Below, in pieces: positions 1-8,568 of a stretch of DNA of 64,000 bases. The notes under the pieces were generated by a model. That model was not told the DNA's origin, made no database searches, and saw only the letters and a list, made by a program, of their open reading frames with translations. Origin of the DNA: Thiodiazotropha sp050291245 (lineage in GTDB: Bacteria; Pseudomonadota; Gammaproteobacteria; Chromatiales; Chromatiaceae); contig JBNKJP010000069.1 in NCBI GenBank assembly GCA_050291245.1, forward strand, positions 75,213-139,212, written 5' to 3'. The translations under genes and the position numbers were made by a program. The number at the start of each line of letters is the position of its first letter. Position 1 is the first letter of the stretch.

Positions 1-44
1 TAGCCCTTGGCGTTGTTAAACCACTTTACGACTCCAGTCGCCAT
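1..44 (-). CDS. cspD: Cold-shock domain protein, CspD-like (partial, N-terminus only)
   Basis: Reading leftward from the ATG at 44, the minus strand encodes MATGVVKWFNNAKGY and then leaves the window. This is the opening of the cold-shock domain, a single-stranded nucleic-acid-binding OB fold. A GAGGAG Shine-Dalgarno lies upstream of the ATG (around 50-57). The gene diverges from clpS-clpA; cspD next to clpSA is a familiar gammaproteobacterial arrangement, which is why CspD is preferred over other Csp paralogues. Only about 15 residues are visible, so the family is clear but the exact paralogue is inferred. Confidence 0.8.
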   Translation of the reverse strand, partial: MATGVVKWFNNAKG

Positions 45-820
45 AGCTAGTACTCCTCAAACATATATTACTGGGTCTCGGAAGGCGGCGAGAGGTTCCA
101 GTGGTTGCCTGTCGGTATTCGAAGAGAGGAAGAAGTGACGGTATGCAACGAACGATCCCTGTCAGTCCGTTCGCGAAATCGTCCGGAAGCGCCGTAACAA
201 CTCACTTGCGATACATCTACAACCTGGTCAAGCAACACCTGCATTGTTATTACAGAGTGGCACGTAGCAACTCCGTCCGCCTATCCAAGGACCGGCCTTT
301 GGTAAATTCCTGATAGCTGTTAAATAACAGCTCAAATCCGTGTTTGGTCCTTCTAATCGGAACCATTCTCAACACTGTAGGCTGAAGTATAGTGTGCAAT
401 ATTTTTTTAGGTCAACAACTATCTGACATTTCAGAAAAATAGTCGTGTTTTATTGGTATTTTCCCTAACAGATTTACCCCCATTCTTATAGTTTTCCCTA
501 AGTGTGATACGGCCAGAATGACTTGTTGTGGGCTCGGGATTCGTGGTAATTAATCTGAACATTATTCATTATAGGCTCCGTGGAGTGTGACCCAGAACGC
601 ATCCGGGCCCGGTGATATTTATCCCGCGTCGATGTCACAAGCAGGGTGGCCTGCGAATGCTGAGGGTAAGTGCTGATACGGGCGTTGAAAAGGTAAATAA
701 CGGGGTTTCCCGATAGGGGATGCCGGCATGACAGAGTCGTCGAACGGTTCAGGAGCCACACAGGATTTCAGTAAAATAATTAACTATTCAGGCCTTGCAA
801 GCCTGCTAAAATTTCCCAAT
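45..820. other. Intergenic region between cspD and clpS
   Basis: About 775 bases without a convincing gene. Open frames at 101-313 (plus) and 498-761 (minus) show no domain, no good ribosome site and no protein-like composition. The middle part (about 390-500) is AT-rich and would suit promoters for the two divergent genes. It holds a palindrome at 315-332 (listed separately). Bases 728-820 stay open in the clpS frame and begin with an ATG preceded by AGGGGA, so they could encode an N-terminal extension of ClpS. Confidence 0.6.
315..332. promoter_or_regulatory. Palindrome AGCTGTTA-AA-TAACAGCT
   Basis: Perfect 8-base arms separated by AA, in the AT-rich region between the divergent cspD and clpS genes. 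No T-run follows, so a terminator is unlikely; a dimeric repressor site is possible. No regulator is assigned. Confidence 0.3.
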
Positions 821-1141
821 ATGAGTGATAGAGAACAGATTCAAAACAACGATGGTCTGGCGGTTGAAGAGTCCAAACCCAAGCTCAAAAGACCCTCGAT
901 GTACAAAGTCATCATCCTGAACGATGACTATACCCCCATGGAATTTGTGGTTCAGGTTTTGGAATCCTTCTTTAACATGGACAGGGAGAAGGCGACCCGG
1001 GTGATGTTGCATGTACATACCCGAGGTGTGGGAGTCTGCGGTGTTTTCACCAAAGACGTTGCCGAAACCAAGGTGTCACAGGTCAATGACTACTCCCGGA
1101 GTAATCAGCATCCCCTGATGTGCACCATGGAGGAGACTTAA
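821..1141 (+). CDS. clpS: ATP-dependent Clp protease adaptor ClpS
   Basis: ClpS is the N-recognin that binds proteins with destabilising N-terminal residues and hands them to the ClpA N-domain for degradation by ClpAP. The 106-residue product has the family core: PSMYKV, NDDYTPMEFV (the N-degron pocket region), the HVHTRGVGVCG segment, and a C-terminus ending HPLMCTMEET. Starting at 821 gives the same length as E. coli ClpS. An in-frame ATG at 728 has a better Shine-Dalgarno (AGGGGA) and would add 31 residues with no family similarity, so the start is not settled. The gene is followed after 17 bases by clpA. Confidence 0.95.
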   Translation: MSDREQIQNNDGLAVEESKPKLKRPSMYKVIILNDDYTPMEFVVQVLESFFNMDREKATRVMLHVHTRGVGVCGVFTKDVAETKVSQVNDYSRSNQHPLMCTMEET

Positions 1142-1158
1142 CGACCGGAGTTGCTGAG

Positions 1159-3435
1159 ATGTTGAACAAAGAGCTCGAATTTACGCTCAATCAGGCATTT
1201 AAGAGCGCAAAAGAGAAGCAGCATGAGTTCATGACCGTGGACCATCTGTTGTTGGCGTTACTCGATAATCCGTCCGCTGCCGCGGTGCTCAGAGCCTGTG
1301 GTGCTGACATCGATAAGATGCGCCTGCGTGTGCAGTCCTTCGTCGATGAGACCACGCCGCTGATTCCGGACGGTGATGAACGGGAAATACAGCCCACCCT
1401 GGGTTTCCAGAGAGTCCTGCAGCGGGCGGTATTCCACGTTCAGTCCTCGGGCAAGAATGAAGTGACCGGAGCCAATGTATTGGTGGCCGTGTTTAACGAA
1501 CAGGATTCCCAGGCCGTTTACTTCCTTAATGAGCAGAACATTACCCGGCTTGACGTGGTGAACTACATATCACACGGCATTTCAAAGATCAGCGAAGTGG
1601 GTCAGGAAGACGCACCGGTCGACCTGTCAACGGAAAGCAAGCCCGGCGAACAGGCGAGTGCGCTGGAGAGTTACGCAAGCAATCTCAACCAGTTGGCCAT
1701 GCAGGGCAAGATCGATCCGCTCATCGGACGCCAGCTGGAGGTCGAGAGAACCATCCAGATTCTATGTCGCAGACGCAAGAACAACCCGTTGCTGGTGGGT
1801 GAGGCCGGTGTCGGGAAGACTGCCATAGCCGAAGGGTTGGCGAAGAAGATCGTGGACAAGGAGGTGCCGGATATCCTTGCCGAAGCCACGATCTATGCCC
1901 TGGATCTCGGAACCCTGGTGGCGGGCACCAAGTACCGGGGCGATTTCGAAAAACGGCTCAAGTCGGTACTCGCGGAGCTGAAGCGGAAGAAGGACGTGGT
2001 CCTGTTCATCGATGAGATCCATACGATCATTGGCGCAGGTGCTGCATCGGGTGGTGTCATGGATGCCTCCAACCTGATCAAACCGGTGCTGGCATCGGGT
2101 GATCTGCGCTGCATCGGTTCCACCACCTATCAGGAATTCCGCGGAATTTTTGAAAAAGACCGGGCCCTGGCAAGACGTTTTCAGAAGATCGATGTGGAAG
2201 AGCCCACGGTGGCCGAGACCGTGGAGATCCTCAAGGGCCTAAAATCCCGATTCGAAGAGCATCACCATATCGAATACACCCAGGAGGCCTTGACCAGCGC
2301 GGCGGAGTTGTCCGACAAGTACATCAATGACCGGCATCTTCCGGACAAGGCCATTGATGTGATCGACGAGGCTGGAGCAAACGTTCAGTTACAGCCCGAG
2401 GACCACCGCGACAAGATCATCGATGTGGATGCGGTGGAGGCGATCGTGGCGAAGATCGCGCGCATTCCCCCGAAAAAGGTTTCTACCTCGGATACTGAGG
2501 CATTGCGCAATTTGACTCGGGATCTGAAGCTGGTGGTGTTCGGTCAGGACCCGGCCATCGAGGCCCTGACAGCGGCGATCCGCATGAACCGTTCCGGGCT
2601 GGTCAAGGAGGGGCGGCCGGTAGGCTCCTTTCTGTTTACCGGCCCGACCGGTGTCGGGAAAACCGAGATCACCCGTCAGCTGGCGCGTATTCTGAGTATG
2701 GAGCTGATCCGCTTCGACATGTCGGAGTATATGGAGCGTCACACGGTGTCCCGTTTGATCGGCGCCCCCCCGGGATATGTAGGATATGATCAGGGCGGGT
2801 TGTTGACCGAGGAGATTACCAAGCATCCCCATTGCGTGCTGCTGCTCGACGAGATCGAGAAGGCTCACCCGGATGTGTTCAACCTGTTGCTGCAGGTGAT
2901 GGATCACGGAACCCTCACCGACAATAATGGGCGGAAGGCGGATTTCCGCAACGTGGTCATCGTCATGACCACCAATGCCGGCGCTCAAGAGATGAGCCGC
3001 TCCTCCATCGGTTTTACCCGGCAGGATCACGCCAGTGACGGCATGGAGGCGATCAAGAAGATGTTCACGCCGGAGTTCCGTAACCGCCTGGATGCGATTA
3101 TCCAGTTTTCCGGCCTGTCACCGGAGAACATTGCCAAGGTGGTGGACAAGTTCATCTTCGAACTCGAGGCTCAGTTGCAGGAGAAGCATGTGAATCTGAT
3201 CGTCGAGCCGGAGGCCAGGGTCTGGATGGCGGAGCATGGTTATGACCCGTCAATGGGCGCTCGCCCCATGTCCCGCCTGATTCAGGATGAGATCAAAAAG
3301 CCCCTGGCCGAGGAACTGCTGTTCGGCAAGCTCGCGACTGGAGGTGCGGTCAAGGTGGATGTCGCAGAGGACAAGCTGATATTCGAGATCGAGGGAGAGC
3401 CGGTAGCCGATGCGTCGTCAGTCGACGACGGCTGA
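1159..3435 (+). CDS. clpA: ATP-dependent Clp protease ATP-binding subunit ClpA
   Basis: Hexameric AAA+ unfoldase that feeds substrates into ClpP; with ClpS it serves the N-degron pathway. From the ATG at 1159 (GGAG upstream) the product is 758 residues, the same as E. coli ClpA. The Clp N-domain covers about 1-145. AAA-1 has Walker A GEAGVGKT (214-221) and Walker B VVLFIDEIHT. AAA-2 has GPTGVGKTE and LLLDEIEKAHPD. The SSIGF loop fits the ClpP-docking IGF/IGL motif. An upstream ATG at 1120 would overlap the clpS end and adds unrelated residues. The gene is convergent with infA, with 5 bases between the stops. Confidence 0.98.
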   Translation: MLNKELEFTLNQAFKSAKEKQHEFMTVDHLLLALLDNPSAAAVLRACGADIDKMRLRVQSFVDETTPLIPDGDEREIQPTLGFQRVLQRAVFHVQSSGKNEVTGANVLVAVFNEQDSQAVYFLNEQNITRLDVVNYISHGISKISEVGQEDAPVDLSTESKPGEQASALESYASNLNQLAMQGKIDPLIGRQLEVERTIQILCRRRKNNPLLVGEAGVGKTAIAEGLAKKIVDKEVPDILAEATIYALDLGTLVAGTKYRGDFEKRLKSVLAELKRKKDVVLFIDEIHTIIGAGAASGGVMDASNLIKPVLASGDLRCIGSTTYQEFRGIFEKDRALARRFQKIDVEEPTVAETVEILKGLKSRFEEHHHIEYTQEALTSAAELSDKYINDRHLPDKAIDVIDEAGANVQLQPEDHRDKIIDVDAVEAIVAKIARIPPKKVSTSDTEALRNLTRDLKLVVFGQDPAIEALTAAIRMNRSGLVKEGRPVGSFLFTGPTGVGKTEITRQLARILSMELIRFDMSEYMERHTVSRLIGAPPGYVGYDQGGLLTEEITKHPHCVLLLDEIEKAHPDVFNLLLQVMDHGTLTDNNGRKADFRNVVIVMTTNAGAQEMSRSSIGFTRQDHASDGMEAIKKMFTPEFRNRLDAIIQFSGLSPENIAKVVDKFIFELEAQLQEKHVNLIVEPEARVWMAEHGYDPSMGARPMSRLIQDEIKKPLAEELLFGKLATGGAVKVDVAEDKLIFEIEGEPVADASSVDDG

Positions 3436-3440
3436 AGCAC

Positions 3441-3659
3441 TCAGCGGGCGCGGTAGGTGATTCGTCCCTTGGTGAGATCGTAGGGTGTCAGCTGTACGGT
3501 AACCTTGTCACCGGTAAGGATGCGGATGTAGTGCTTGCGCATCTTGCCGGAGATATGGGCCGTAACGACATGGCCGTTCTCCAACTCGACCCGAAACATG
3601 GTGTTAGGCAGGGTTTCGACTACCGTGCCTTCCATTTCGATAAAATCTTCTTTTGCCAT
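3441..3659 (-). CDS. infA: Translation initiation factor IF-1
   Basis: 72-residue IF-1, an S1/OB-fold protein that binds the 30S A site during initiation. The sequence from MAKEDFIEMEG through LPNTMFRVELENGHVV and KMRKHYIRILTGDKVTV matches the family along its whole length. The frame is open upstream to 3749, but the conserved MAKED start and the family length fix the start at 3659. Transcription converges on clpA. Confidence 0.97.
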   Translation of the reverse strand: MAKEDFIEMEGTVVETLPNTMFRVELENGHVVTAHISGKMRKHYIRILTGDKVTVQLTPYDLTKGRITYRAR

Positions 3660-3832
3660 AGGTACAAATCTGGATCCGATAATTAGGTGGCTCTGGTCAG
3701 CGGGGTGCCTCAAGGCGATGCTCCCGGGGTCCAGAGTGGAATGCGCCATTATCTGTATATTTGAGCGTATGGCAAGTCACCAAAAGCAATATTCCTGCAT
3801 TCCGGGGTGAAATTCCGCCGGGAATGGAGGTT

Positions 3833-4906
3833 TCAGCCCTGGCTGAGCAGGTTTCGCAAATCGATGAGCGCGGCATTCGCACGGGAGATGTAAGAGGCCA
3901 TCACCAGGGAATAGTTGGCGAAAATGCCGAATCCTTTGCCGTTCAAAACCATGGGGCTGCTGATCGGCTGTTGCGTGGCCTCCAGTTCACGGATGATCTG
4001 GCGCAGACTCACGAGGGCATTCTTCTTGGTCAGGATGTCACGAAAGTCGATCTCGACCGCCTGCAGGAAGTGGATCAGCGCCCAGGTCGATCCACGGGCC
4101 TCGTAAAACACATCGTCAATCTCAAACCAGGGGGTCTGAACCATCAGACGTTCCGCGGTAGCGGTGGATTGTGTCGCATTGGGATCTCCTGCCAGATCAG
4201 TGTTGATCCGCTCCTGCCCAACACTGGCGCTCAAGCGTTGGGACAGGCTTCCCAAACGTTTTTCCACCACCGCCAGCCAGTCACGCAGGTTGTCGGCCCG
4301 TGCGTAAAACTGGCTGCTTCCCCGGTTCTGGCGTGAGAGGTCCGTGAGATAGCGTTTCAGGGCCTCGATACCTTGTTGGTACTCCCCCTCCGTGGAGGGA
4401 AACATCCAGGAATCATTGCTGTAGTTGAATTGTGGTTCGGCAATTGCCAGATCCTTGTTTTCCAGAGATTGAGACTGGGATCGACTCATGTCGTTGCGCA
4501 GCGAACGGGCCAGGTCCCGAACCTGGGTCAGTACTCCGAATTCCCAGTTTGGCATATTGTCGAGCAGCAGACTGGGTGGCATCACATCGTTGCTCAAATA
4601 TCCGCCGGGTTTTTGCAGCAGGGTCTCGACGGCGCGTAAAAGGGTGGTGGTGGTGTAGGAACCGGTGACCGGTTCAAGATTCAGGTTCGATAGGGTTTCT
4701 CGGGTGTTCTCGCGAACATCAAAGGGTTGTGGAATCCGGCTCCAATACAGTCCCAGGAAGAGCAGGACCACCAGCAGGGTGACCACAGTTAACCCGCTGC
4801 CCCAGATCCAACCCTTTTCCCGCAAGGTTCTGGGGTGATAGAGCCGGGCGATGCGTTTGCTCAGGTCGAGGGTCTGGCGGGTGACGCGGGCGAGTAGATC
4901 TTTCAC
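3833..4906 (-). CDS. DUF2333 family membrane-anchored protein
   Basis: 357-residue protein starting at GTG 4906. A basic N-terminus precedes one hydrophobic segment at about 34-54 (GSGLTVVTLLVVLLFLGLYW); the remaining ~300 residues are polar and probably periplasmic. Recurrent features match the uncharacterised proteobacterial DUF2333 family as I recall it: RIPQPFDVRE, GYLSNDVMPPSLLLDNMPNWEFG, and a C-terminal SYISRANAALIDLRNLL. No catalytic motif is visible and no function is known to me. It stands alone, with gaps on both sides. Confidence 0.75.
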   Translation of the reverse strand: MKDLLARVTRQTLDLSKRIARLYHPRTLREKGWIWGSGLTVVTLLVVLLFLGLYWSRIPQPFDVRENTRETLSNLNLEPVTGSYTTTTLLRAVETLLQKPGGYLSNDVMPPSLLLDNMPNWEFGVLTQVRDLARSLRNDMSRSQSQSLENKDLAIAEPQFNYSNDSWMFPSTEGEYQQGIEALKRYLTDLSRQNRGSSQFYARADNLRDWLAVVEKRLGSLSQRLSASVGQERINTDLAGDPNATQSTATAERLMVQTPWFEIDDVFYEARGSTWALIHFLQAVEIDFRDILTKKNALVSLRQIIRELEATQQPISSPMVLNGKGFGIFANYSLVMASYISRANAALIDLRNLLSQG

Positions 4907-5067
4907 GCAACTGAGTCCCTATGAGGCCGATAGTTCAATTAAGTGACCAAAGCTTAAAACAGGGTCGGATTGATAATCAACCGATGAGTGTTGAAAGAAA
5001 AATCAACAAACCGGGAGCGTTCAAATCACTCGGCTTGAAAGAAACTTTCGGTGTTTGAGAAGGTGGG

Positions 5068-5095
5068 GTCTGCCTTGGCGGTTGCCAAGGCAGAC
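5068..5095. terminator. Perfect 12-bp hairpin between two minus-strand genes
   Basis: GTCTGCCTTGGC - GGTT - GCCAAGGCAGAC forms a perfect stem just past the stop of the basic coiled-coil gene at 5117. There is no T-run on either strand, so it may be a Rho-assisted terminator, an mRNA 3'-end stabiliser, or another structured element. Confidence 0.45.
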
Positions 5096-5116
5096 GGACC
5101 GGATTGAAAGTGGCGA

Positions 5117-5614
5117 TCAGGATTCAGCGGCCACTTGTTTCTTACTGCTTCTGCGACGACGGCGAACTTTTTTTCTTTCGGCAGCTTTTTCAAGAATCTT
5201 GGCTTGCCGTTCGAAGTCCTTGATCATTTTCGCCTGCGCGGTTTGCATTGCTTTGTAGAGACCTTTGGCCAGTCTCGCGGCTTTGCGCTGTTCGCCGACC
5301 TGGGCGGTACGATCCGCTTTGACTTCTTTCAGTTTGGCCTGCATTTCACTGAGGCGTGCCTGTGCTTTTTCCTTTGTAGCAGCGGTTTTGGCATTGCTTA
5401 CCGCCTGGCGTGCCTTGTCAACGCGTGCGCTGGCGGTTTCCAGCAGTTTGTCCAGTCGTGCAAGGGCCTTGTCAGCGGCATTAATTCGATCGAGAGTTCG
5501 TTTGTTGGCGGCTGACATGCTCTTGCCGGCGAGCAGTGCCTCGGTGATTGTCTCCATCGAAATGACAGTGCGTTTTGCTCTGCGACGTTTTTTTACGGTT
5601 TTCTTTAAAGCCAT
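5117..5614 (-). CDS. Basic, Lys/Ala-rich coiled-coil protein
   Basis: The product is 165 residues from the ATG at 5614, chosen for its AGGAG ribosome site; an in-frame ATG at 5641 lacks one. Both ends are strongly basic: KKTVKKRRRAKRT at the N-terminus and RKKVRRRRRSSKKQ near the C-terminus. The middle (about 25-140) is a long helical stretch rich in Ala, Lys, Glu and Gln, with heptad-like spacing. No signal peptide, membrane segment or enzyme motif is present. The composition resembles histone-H1-like or other nucleic-acid-binding proteins, but that is inference from composition only. The upstream region is AT-rich and could carry a strong promoter. Confidence 0.7.
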   Translation of the reverse strand: MALKKTVKKRRRAKRTVISMETITEALLAGKSMSAANKRTLDRINAADKALARLDKLLETASARVDKARQAVSNAKTAATKEKAQARLSEMQAKLKEVKADRTAQVGEQRKAARLAKGLYKAMQTAQAKMIKDFERQAKILEKAAERKKVRRRRRSSKKQVAAES

Positions 5615-6023
5615 TGGTACTCCTAAATAATTGAATAACATTGCATAATATAGTTGTTGTTTTAGATAAGAACAATACTTTAAGTAAAAATTATGAAATC
5701 AGTTTCGATTTTTTTTCATTATTTTCGTTTTTTTCGTCGAAAATTTCGTTTTAGAAGTTCAAATTGTGTATTCAATTGCAAAGATGAAGTGTGTTGCCAC
5801 TCACTCTTGAGATTGTTTGATAACAACACAGAATCTATCTGAGATTGAAAAACAACGTTCATTCTATTCCGGAAAACCGCTTTTTAACGTGGGCTGAATT
5901 ACCGGCATTCACCCTGCATTTGTTCTGGTTGGTCGTCCTTTGCGGAAGTTGCTGTCAGGATCAGCTAGTCTTATTCAGGACAACCGGGAACTCCGGTTTC
6001 ATTTTGTGCATGTGAGGATATCT
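5615..6023. other. AT-rich divergent intergenic region
   Basis: About 400 bases between the divergent coiled-coil gene and the SLC13 transporter, with T-rich runs around 5700-5755. A possible minus-strand promoter has -10 TATTAT (complement of 5645-5650) and a weak -35 TTGTTC (5670-5675), spaced 19. Bases 5940-6023 are open in the transporter frame but look non-coding. Nothing else is recognisable. Confidence 0.4.
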
Positions 6024-7850
6024 ATGCTCGAAATCGGCCTGCCCAATCTTCACGCTCTTGCAGTGATCGTACTGACACTGATTGCGCTGTATTTGTTCAG
6101 TCGGGAGAAGATTCCCCTGGAGACATCCGCGCTCTCGGTTTTGACATTGCTGGCCTTGTTTTTCGAGCTGTTTCCGCTGACAACCCCGGAAGGCGTGATC
6201 AGTGCGGTGGATTTTTTTCGCGGCTTTGGTCATGAAGCGCTGATTACCGTCAGTGCTTTGATGGTGGTGGGTTATGGACTGGTGCGGACCGGAGCGCTGG
6301 AACCCGTGGGGCGATATCTGGCCCGTTTTTGGCGTGTTAGTCCTCAGGGCTCATTTCTGGCAGCGCTCATTCTTGCCGGTTTGATGAGTGCATTCATCAA
6401 CAATACGCCCATCGTGGTGTTGTTGCTCCCCATTCTGGTTAGTGTTTCGATGCAAACCGGGGCGCAATCCTCGGCGATTCTGATGCCGGTGGGATTTGCC
6501 ACCCTGATTGGCGGTATGTGCACTTCCATTGGTACGTCGACCAATCTTCTGGTTATCGGGGTTGCCAGCGATTTGGGAGTAGAACCGATCGGGATGTTCG
6601 ATTTTTTCCTACCTGCGCTGCTGGCAAATGCTTTGGGTGTTTTGTATCTGTGGCTTATCGCACCCGGGATTCTTCCCGAACGAAAGCCGGTGATGGAGAA
6701 CACCTCCCCAAGAATCTTTACCGCGCAATTACTGTTGAAACCCGAAAGTCCCGTTGTGGGTCACCCTCTGTCCGAAGCGATTGCCCTTTCCCGTAATCTT
6801 ATGCAGGTCGAAGGGATCTGGCGGAATCAAAATACCCAAATCATGCCTTTGCCGGATGCTTTGCTTAACCCGGGTGACCGGCTGCTGGTGCGTGATACTC
6901 CGGTCAATCTGAAAAGTTTCGAAAAGCTGCTAGGTGCCACACTCTATTCGGGCGGTGATGTCGTCGATGAAAATCACCCCTTGCATTCCGACCACCAACA
7001 ACTTGCGGAAGCGATCGTTTTTCAGGGCTCGCCGGTACAGAACCGGAGCCTTAACGAGGTGCGATTCGCGGATACTCATCAACTGTTTGTATTAGCCATA
7101 CATCGTGCGCATGAACGGATCAAGACCATGCCCGGGGGGGTGGGGAAGATTCGCCTCAGGGTCGGTGATGTGTTGTTACTGCAGGGAAAGCGGGAAACGA
7201 TCCGGGAACTCAAGCAACGCTCCATGCTTATGGTGTTGGATGCCACAACCGACCTTGCGCATACACGCATGGCACCCATCGCATTGATGATCATGCTGGC
7301 GGTTGTTCTGGTAGCCGCTCTGGACTATCTGCCCATATCCGTCAGCGCGGTAACCGGTGTGTTGTTGATGCTGTTGAGTCGCTGTTTGTCGTGGCGCGAT
7401 ATCGGCAGAGCCCTGAATGCACAGGTTATCCTCATCATCGTCGCGAGTCTGGCCCTCGGCAATGCTCTGTTGTTGACAGGTGGCAGCGACTTTCTTGCTC
7501 AGGGGTTCATTAGACTCACCGAAGGCGCATCCGTTTCAGTGAAGATCAGCAGTCTTATTCTATCAATGGCGGTATTGACCAATATGGTTTCCAACAACGC
7601 CGCGGCGGTTATCGGCACTCCGGTGGCAGTGGCGATTGCGGAATCTCTGAAATGGCCCGCCGAACCTTTTGTTCTGGCAGTGCTGTTCGGCGCGAATCTG
7701 AGCTATGCAACCCCAATGGCCTACCAGACCAACCTGTTGGTGATGAGTGCCGGGAATTACACCTTCGGTGATTTCCTGCGTGTTGGGCTGCCGCTGATCC
7801 TGATCATGTGGTTGGCATTCAGTTGGTTGCTACCCCGGTTTTTTCTCTAA
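6024..7850 (+). CDS. SLC13/DASS family anion transporter with RCK_C domains
   Basis: 608-residue inner-membrane transporter of the divalent-anion:sodium symporter (ArsB/NhaD-like) superfamily. The ATG at 6024 is preceded by GAGGA at good spacing; the frame is open to 5940 without support. Two similar membrane halves (about 1-205 and 425-608) each carry a family signature: NTPIVVLLLP with GTSTNLLVIG, and MVSNNAAAVIGTPVAVA. Between them lie roughly 200 soluble residues resembling two TrkA-C (RCK_C) domains, typical of the bacterial sulfate/dicarboxylate subgroup. The substrate (sulfate, dicarboxylate, phosphate or citrate) cannot be read from sequence. It is probably monocistronic. Confidence 0.88.
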   Translation: MLEIGLPNLHALAVIVLTLIALYLFSREKIPLETSALSVLTLLALFFELFPLTTPEGVISAVDFFRGFGHEALITVSALMVVGYGLVRTGALEPVGRYLARFWRVSPQGSFLAALILAGLMSAFINNTPIVVLLLPILVSVSMQTGAQSSAILMPVGFATLIGGMCTSIGTSTNLLVIGVASDLGVEPIGMFDFFLPALLANALGVLYLWLIAPGILPERKPVMENTSPRIFTAQLLLKPESPVVGHPLSEAIALSRNLMQVEGIWRNQNTQIMPLPDALLNPGDRLLVRDTPVNLKSFEKLLGATLYSGGDVVDENHPLHSDHQQLAEAIVFQGSPVQNRSLNEVRFADTHQLFVLAIHRAHERIKTMPGGVGKIRLRVGDVLLLQGKRETIRELKQRSMLMVLDATTDLAHTRMAPIALMIMLAVVLVAALDYLPISVSAVTGVLLMLLSRCLSWRDIGRALNAQVILIIVASLALGNALLLTGGSDFLAQGFIRLTEGASVSVKISSLILSMAVLTNMVSNNAAAVIGTPVAVAIAESLKWPAEPFVLAVLFGANLSYATPMAYQTNLLVMSAGNYTFGDFLRVGLPLILIMWLAFSWLLPRFFL

Positions 7851-7900
7851 TTCACAGGATCAAAGCTCTGTTGGAGCAACCGGTAGGGCTATCCTTAAAG

Positions 7901-8440
7901 TCATTGCCGGTAAAAGGGCCGCGTAAAGTCGAGCGTCTGTGGACGGAGCGCGGGGGATGAGCCATCGTAGACACTATCTTCTTCACCCAAGTAGAGGATG
8001 TCGGTATCGATACGATAGATGTCATGGTCATCAATAGTGAAGGAAGCACCGTTATAGGTATCGATATGGGTGTCGATCTCCGTTGCCTGGGCGCCGTTGG
8101 TTGTAGTGACCAGGCTACCGAGCTCAAAAGTGCCGCTGGCTGTCGGGTTTGGAGCGATGGCGAGGGGTGTTAAACAGTTACCATCCTCATAGTTTTCGAT
8201 CTCGGAATAGAATTCATTACCGCTGAAAGTGAGCGTGACGATATCGTAGTGGGTGTTTGCGTCTGTGGGATCGACGGCGCCGCACGACTTATACCAGGAT
8301 CCCTCCAAATCCGAAACCTGACTGCCGGGCTGTGTTATGTCGGTAGGAGAAGCGGATGAGTTACCTGAGGAGCCTCCGCAGCCAGACAGGAAAAGTGTAG
8401 ACAGAAAAAATGTGAGACAAAATCTGGTATGTTCCTTCAT
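7901..8440 (-). CDS. Small predicted lipoprotein, function unknown
   Basis: 179 residues from ATG 8440. A signal peptide ends in the lipobox LSGC at Cys21, followed by a Gly/Ser-rich linker, so the mature protein is probably lipid-anchored and periplasm- or outer-membrane-facing. The rest is acidic and likely beta-rich (GSWYKSCGAV, YDIVTLTFSGNEFY, SFTIDDHDIYRIDTDILYL), in the manner of a small lipocalin-like or beta-sandwich domain. I do not recognise the family. The frame is open up to 8476, but the signal peptide fixes the start. It is convergent with the SLC13 transporter. Confidence 0.7.
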   Translation of the reverse strand: MKEHTRFCLTFFLSTLFLSGCGGSSGNSSASPTDITQPGSQVSDLEGSWYKSCGAVDPTDANTHYDIVTLTFSGNEFYSEIENYEDGNCLTPLAIAPNPTASGTFELGSLVTTTNGAQATEIDTHIDTYNGASFTIDDHDIYRIDTDILYLGEEDSVYDGSSPALRPQTLDFTRPFYRQ

Positions 8441-8568
8441 GATCCGTATCCGCGATGGCCTTGTACAATCTTTCATGGTAATGGAACGGGAGCAACGATA
8501 ACAAGGAGAATGTCATTCAGCGATAGACCGGATGTTTGGATTGATTATCTAGCCCGATGGAGGAACAT

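Noticed and set aside
101..313. 70-codon frame upstream of clpS
   Set aside because: No ribosome site, no family features; lies in a probable promoter region.
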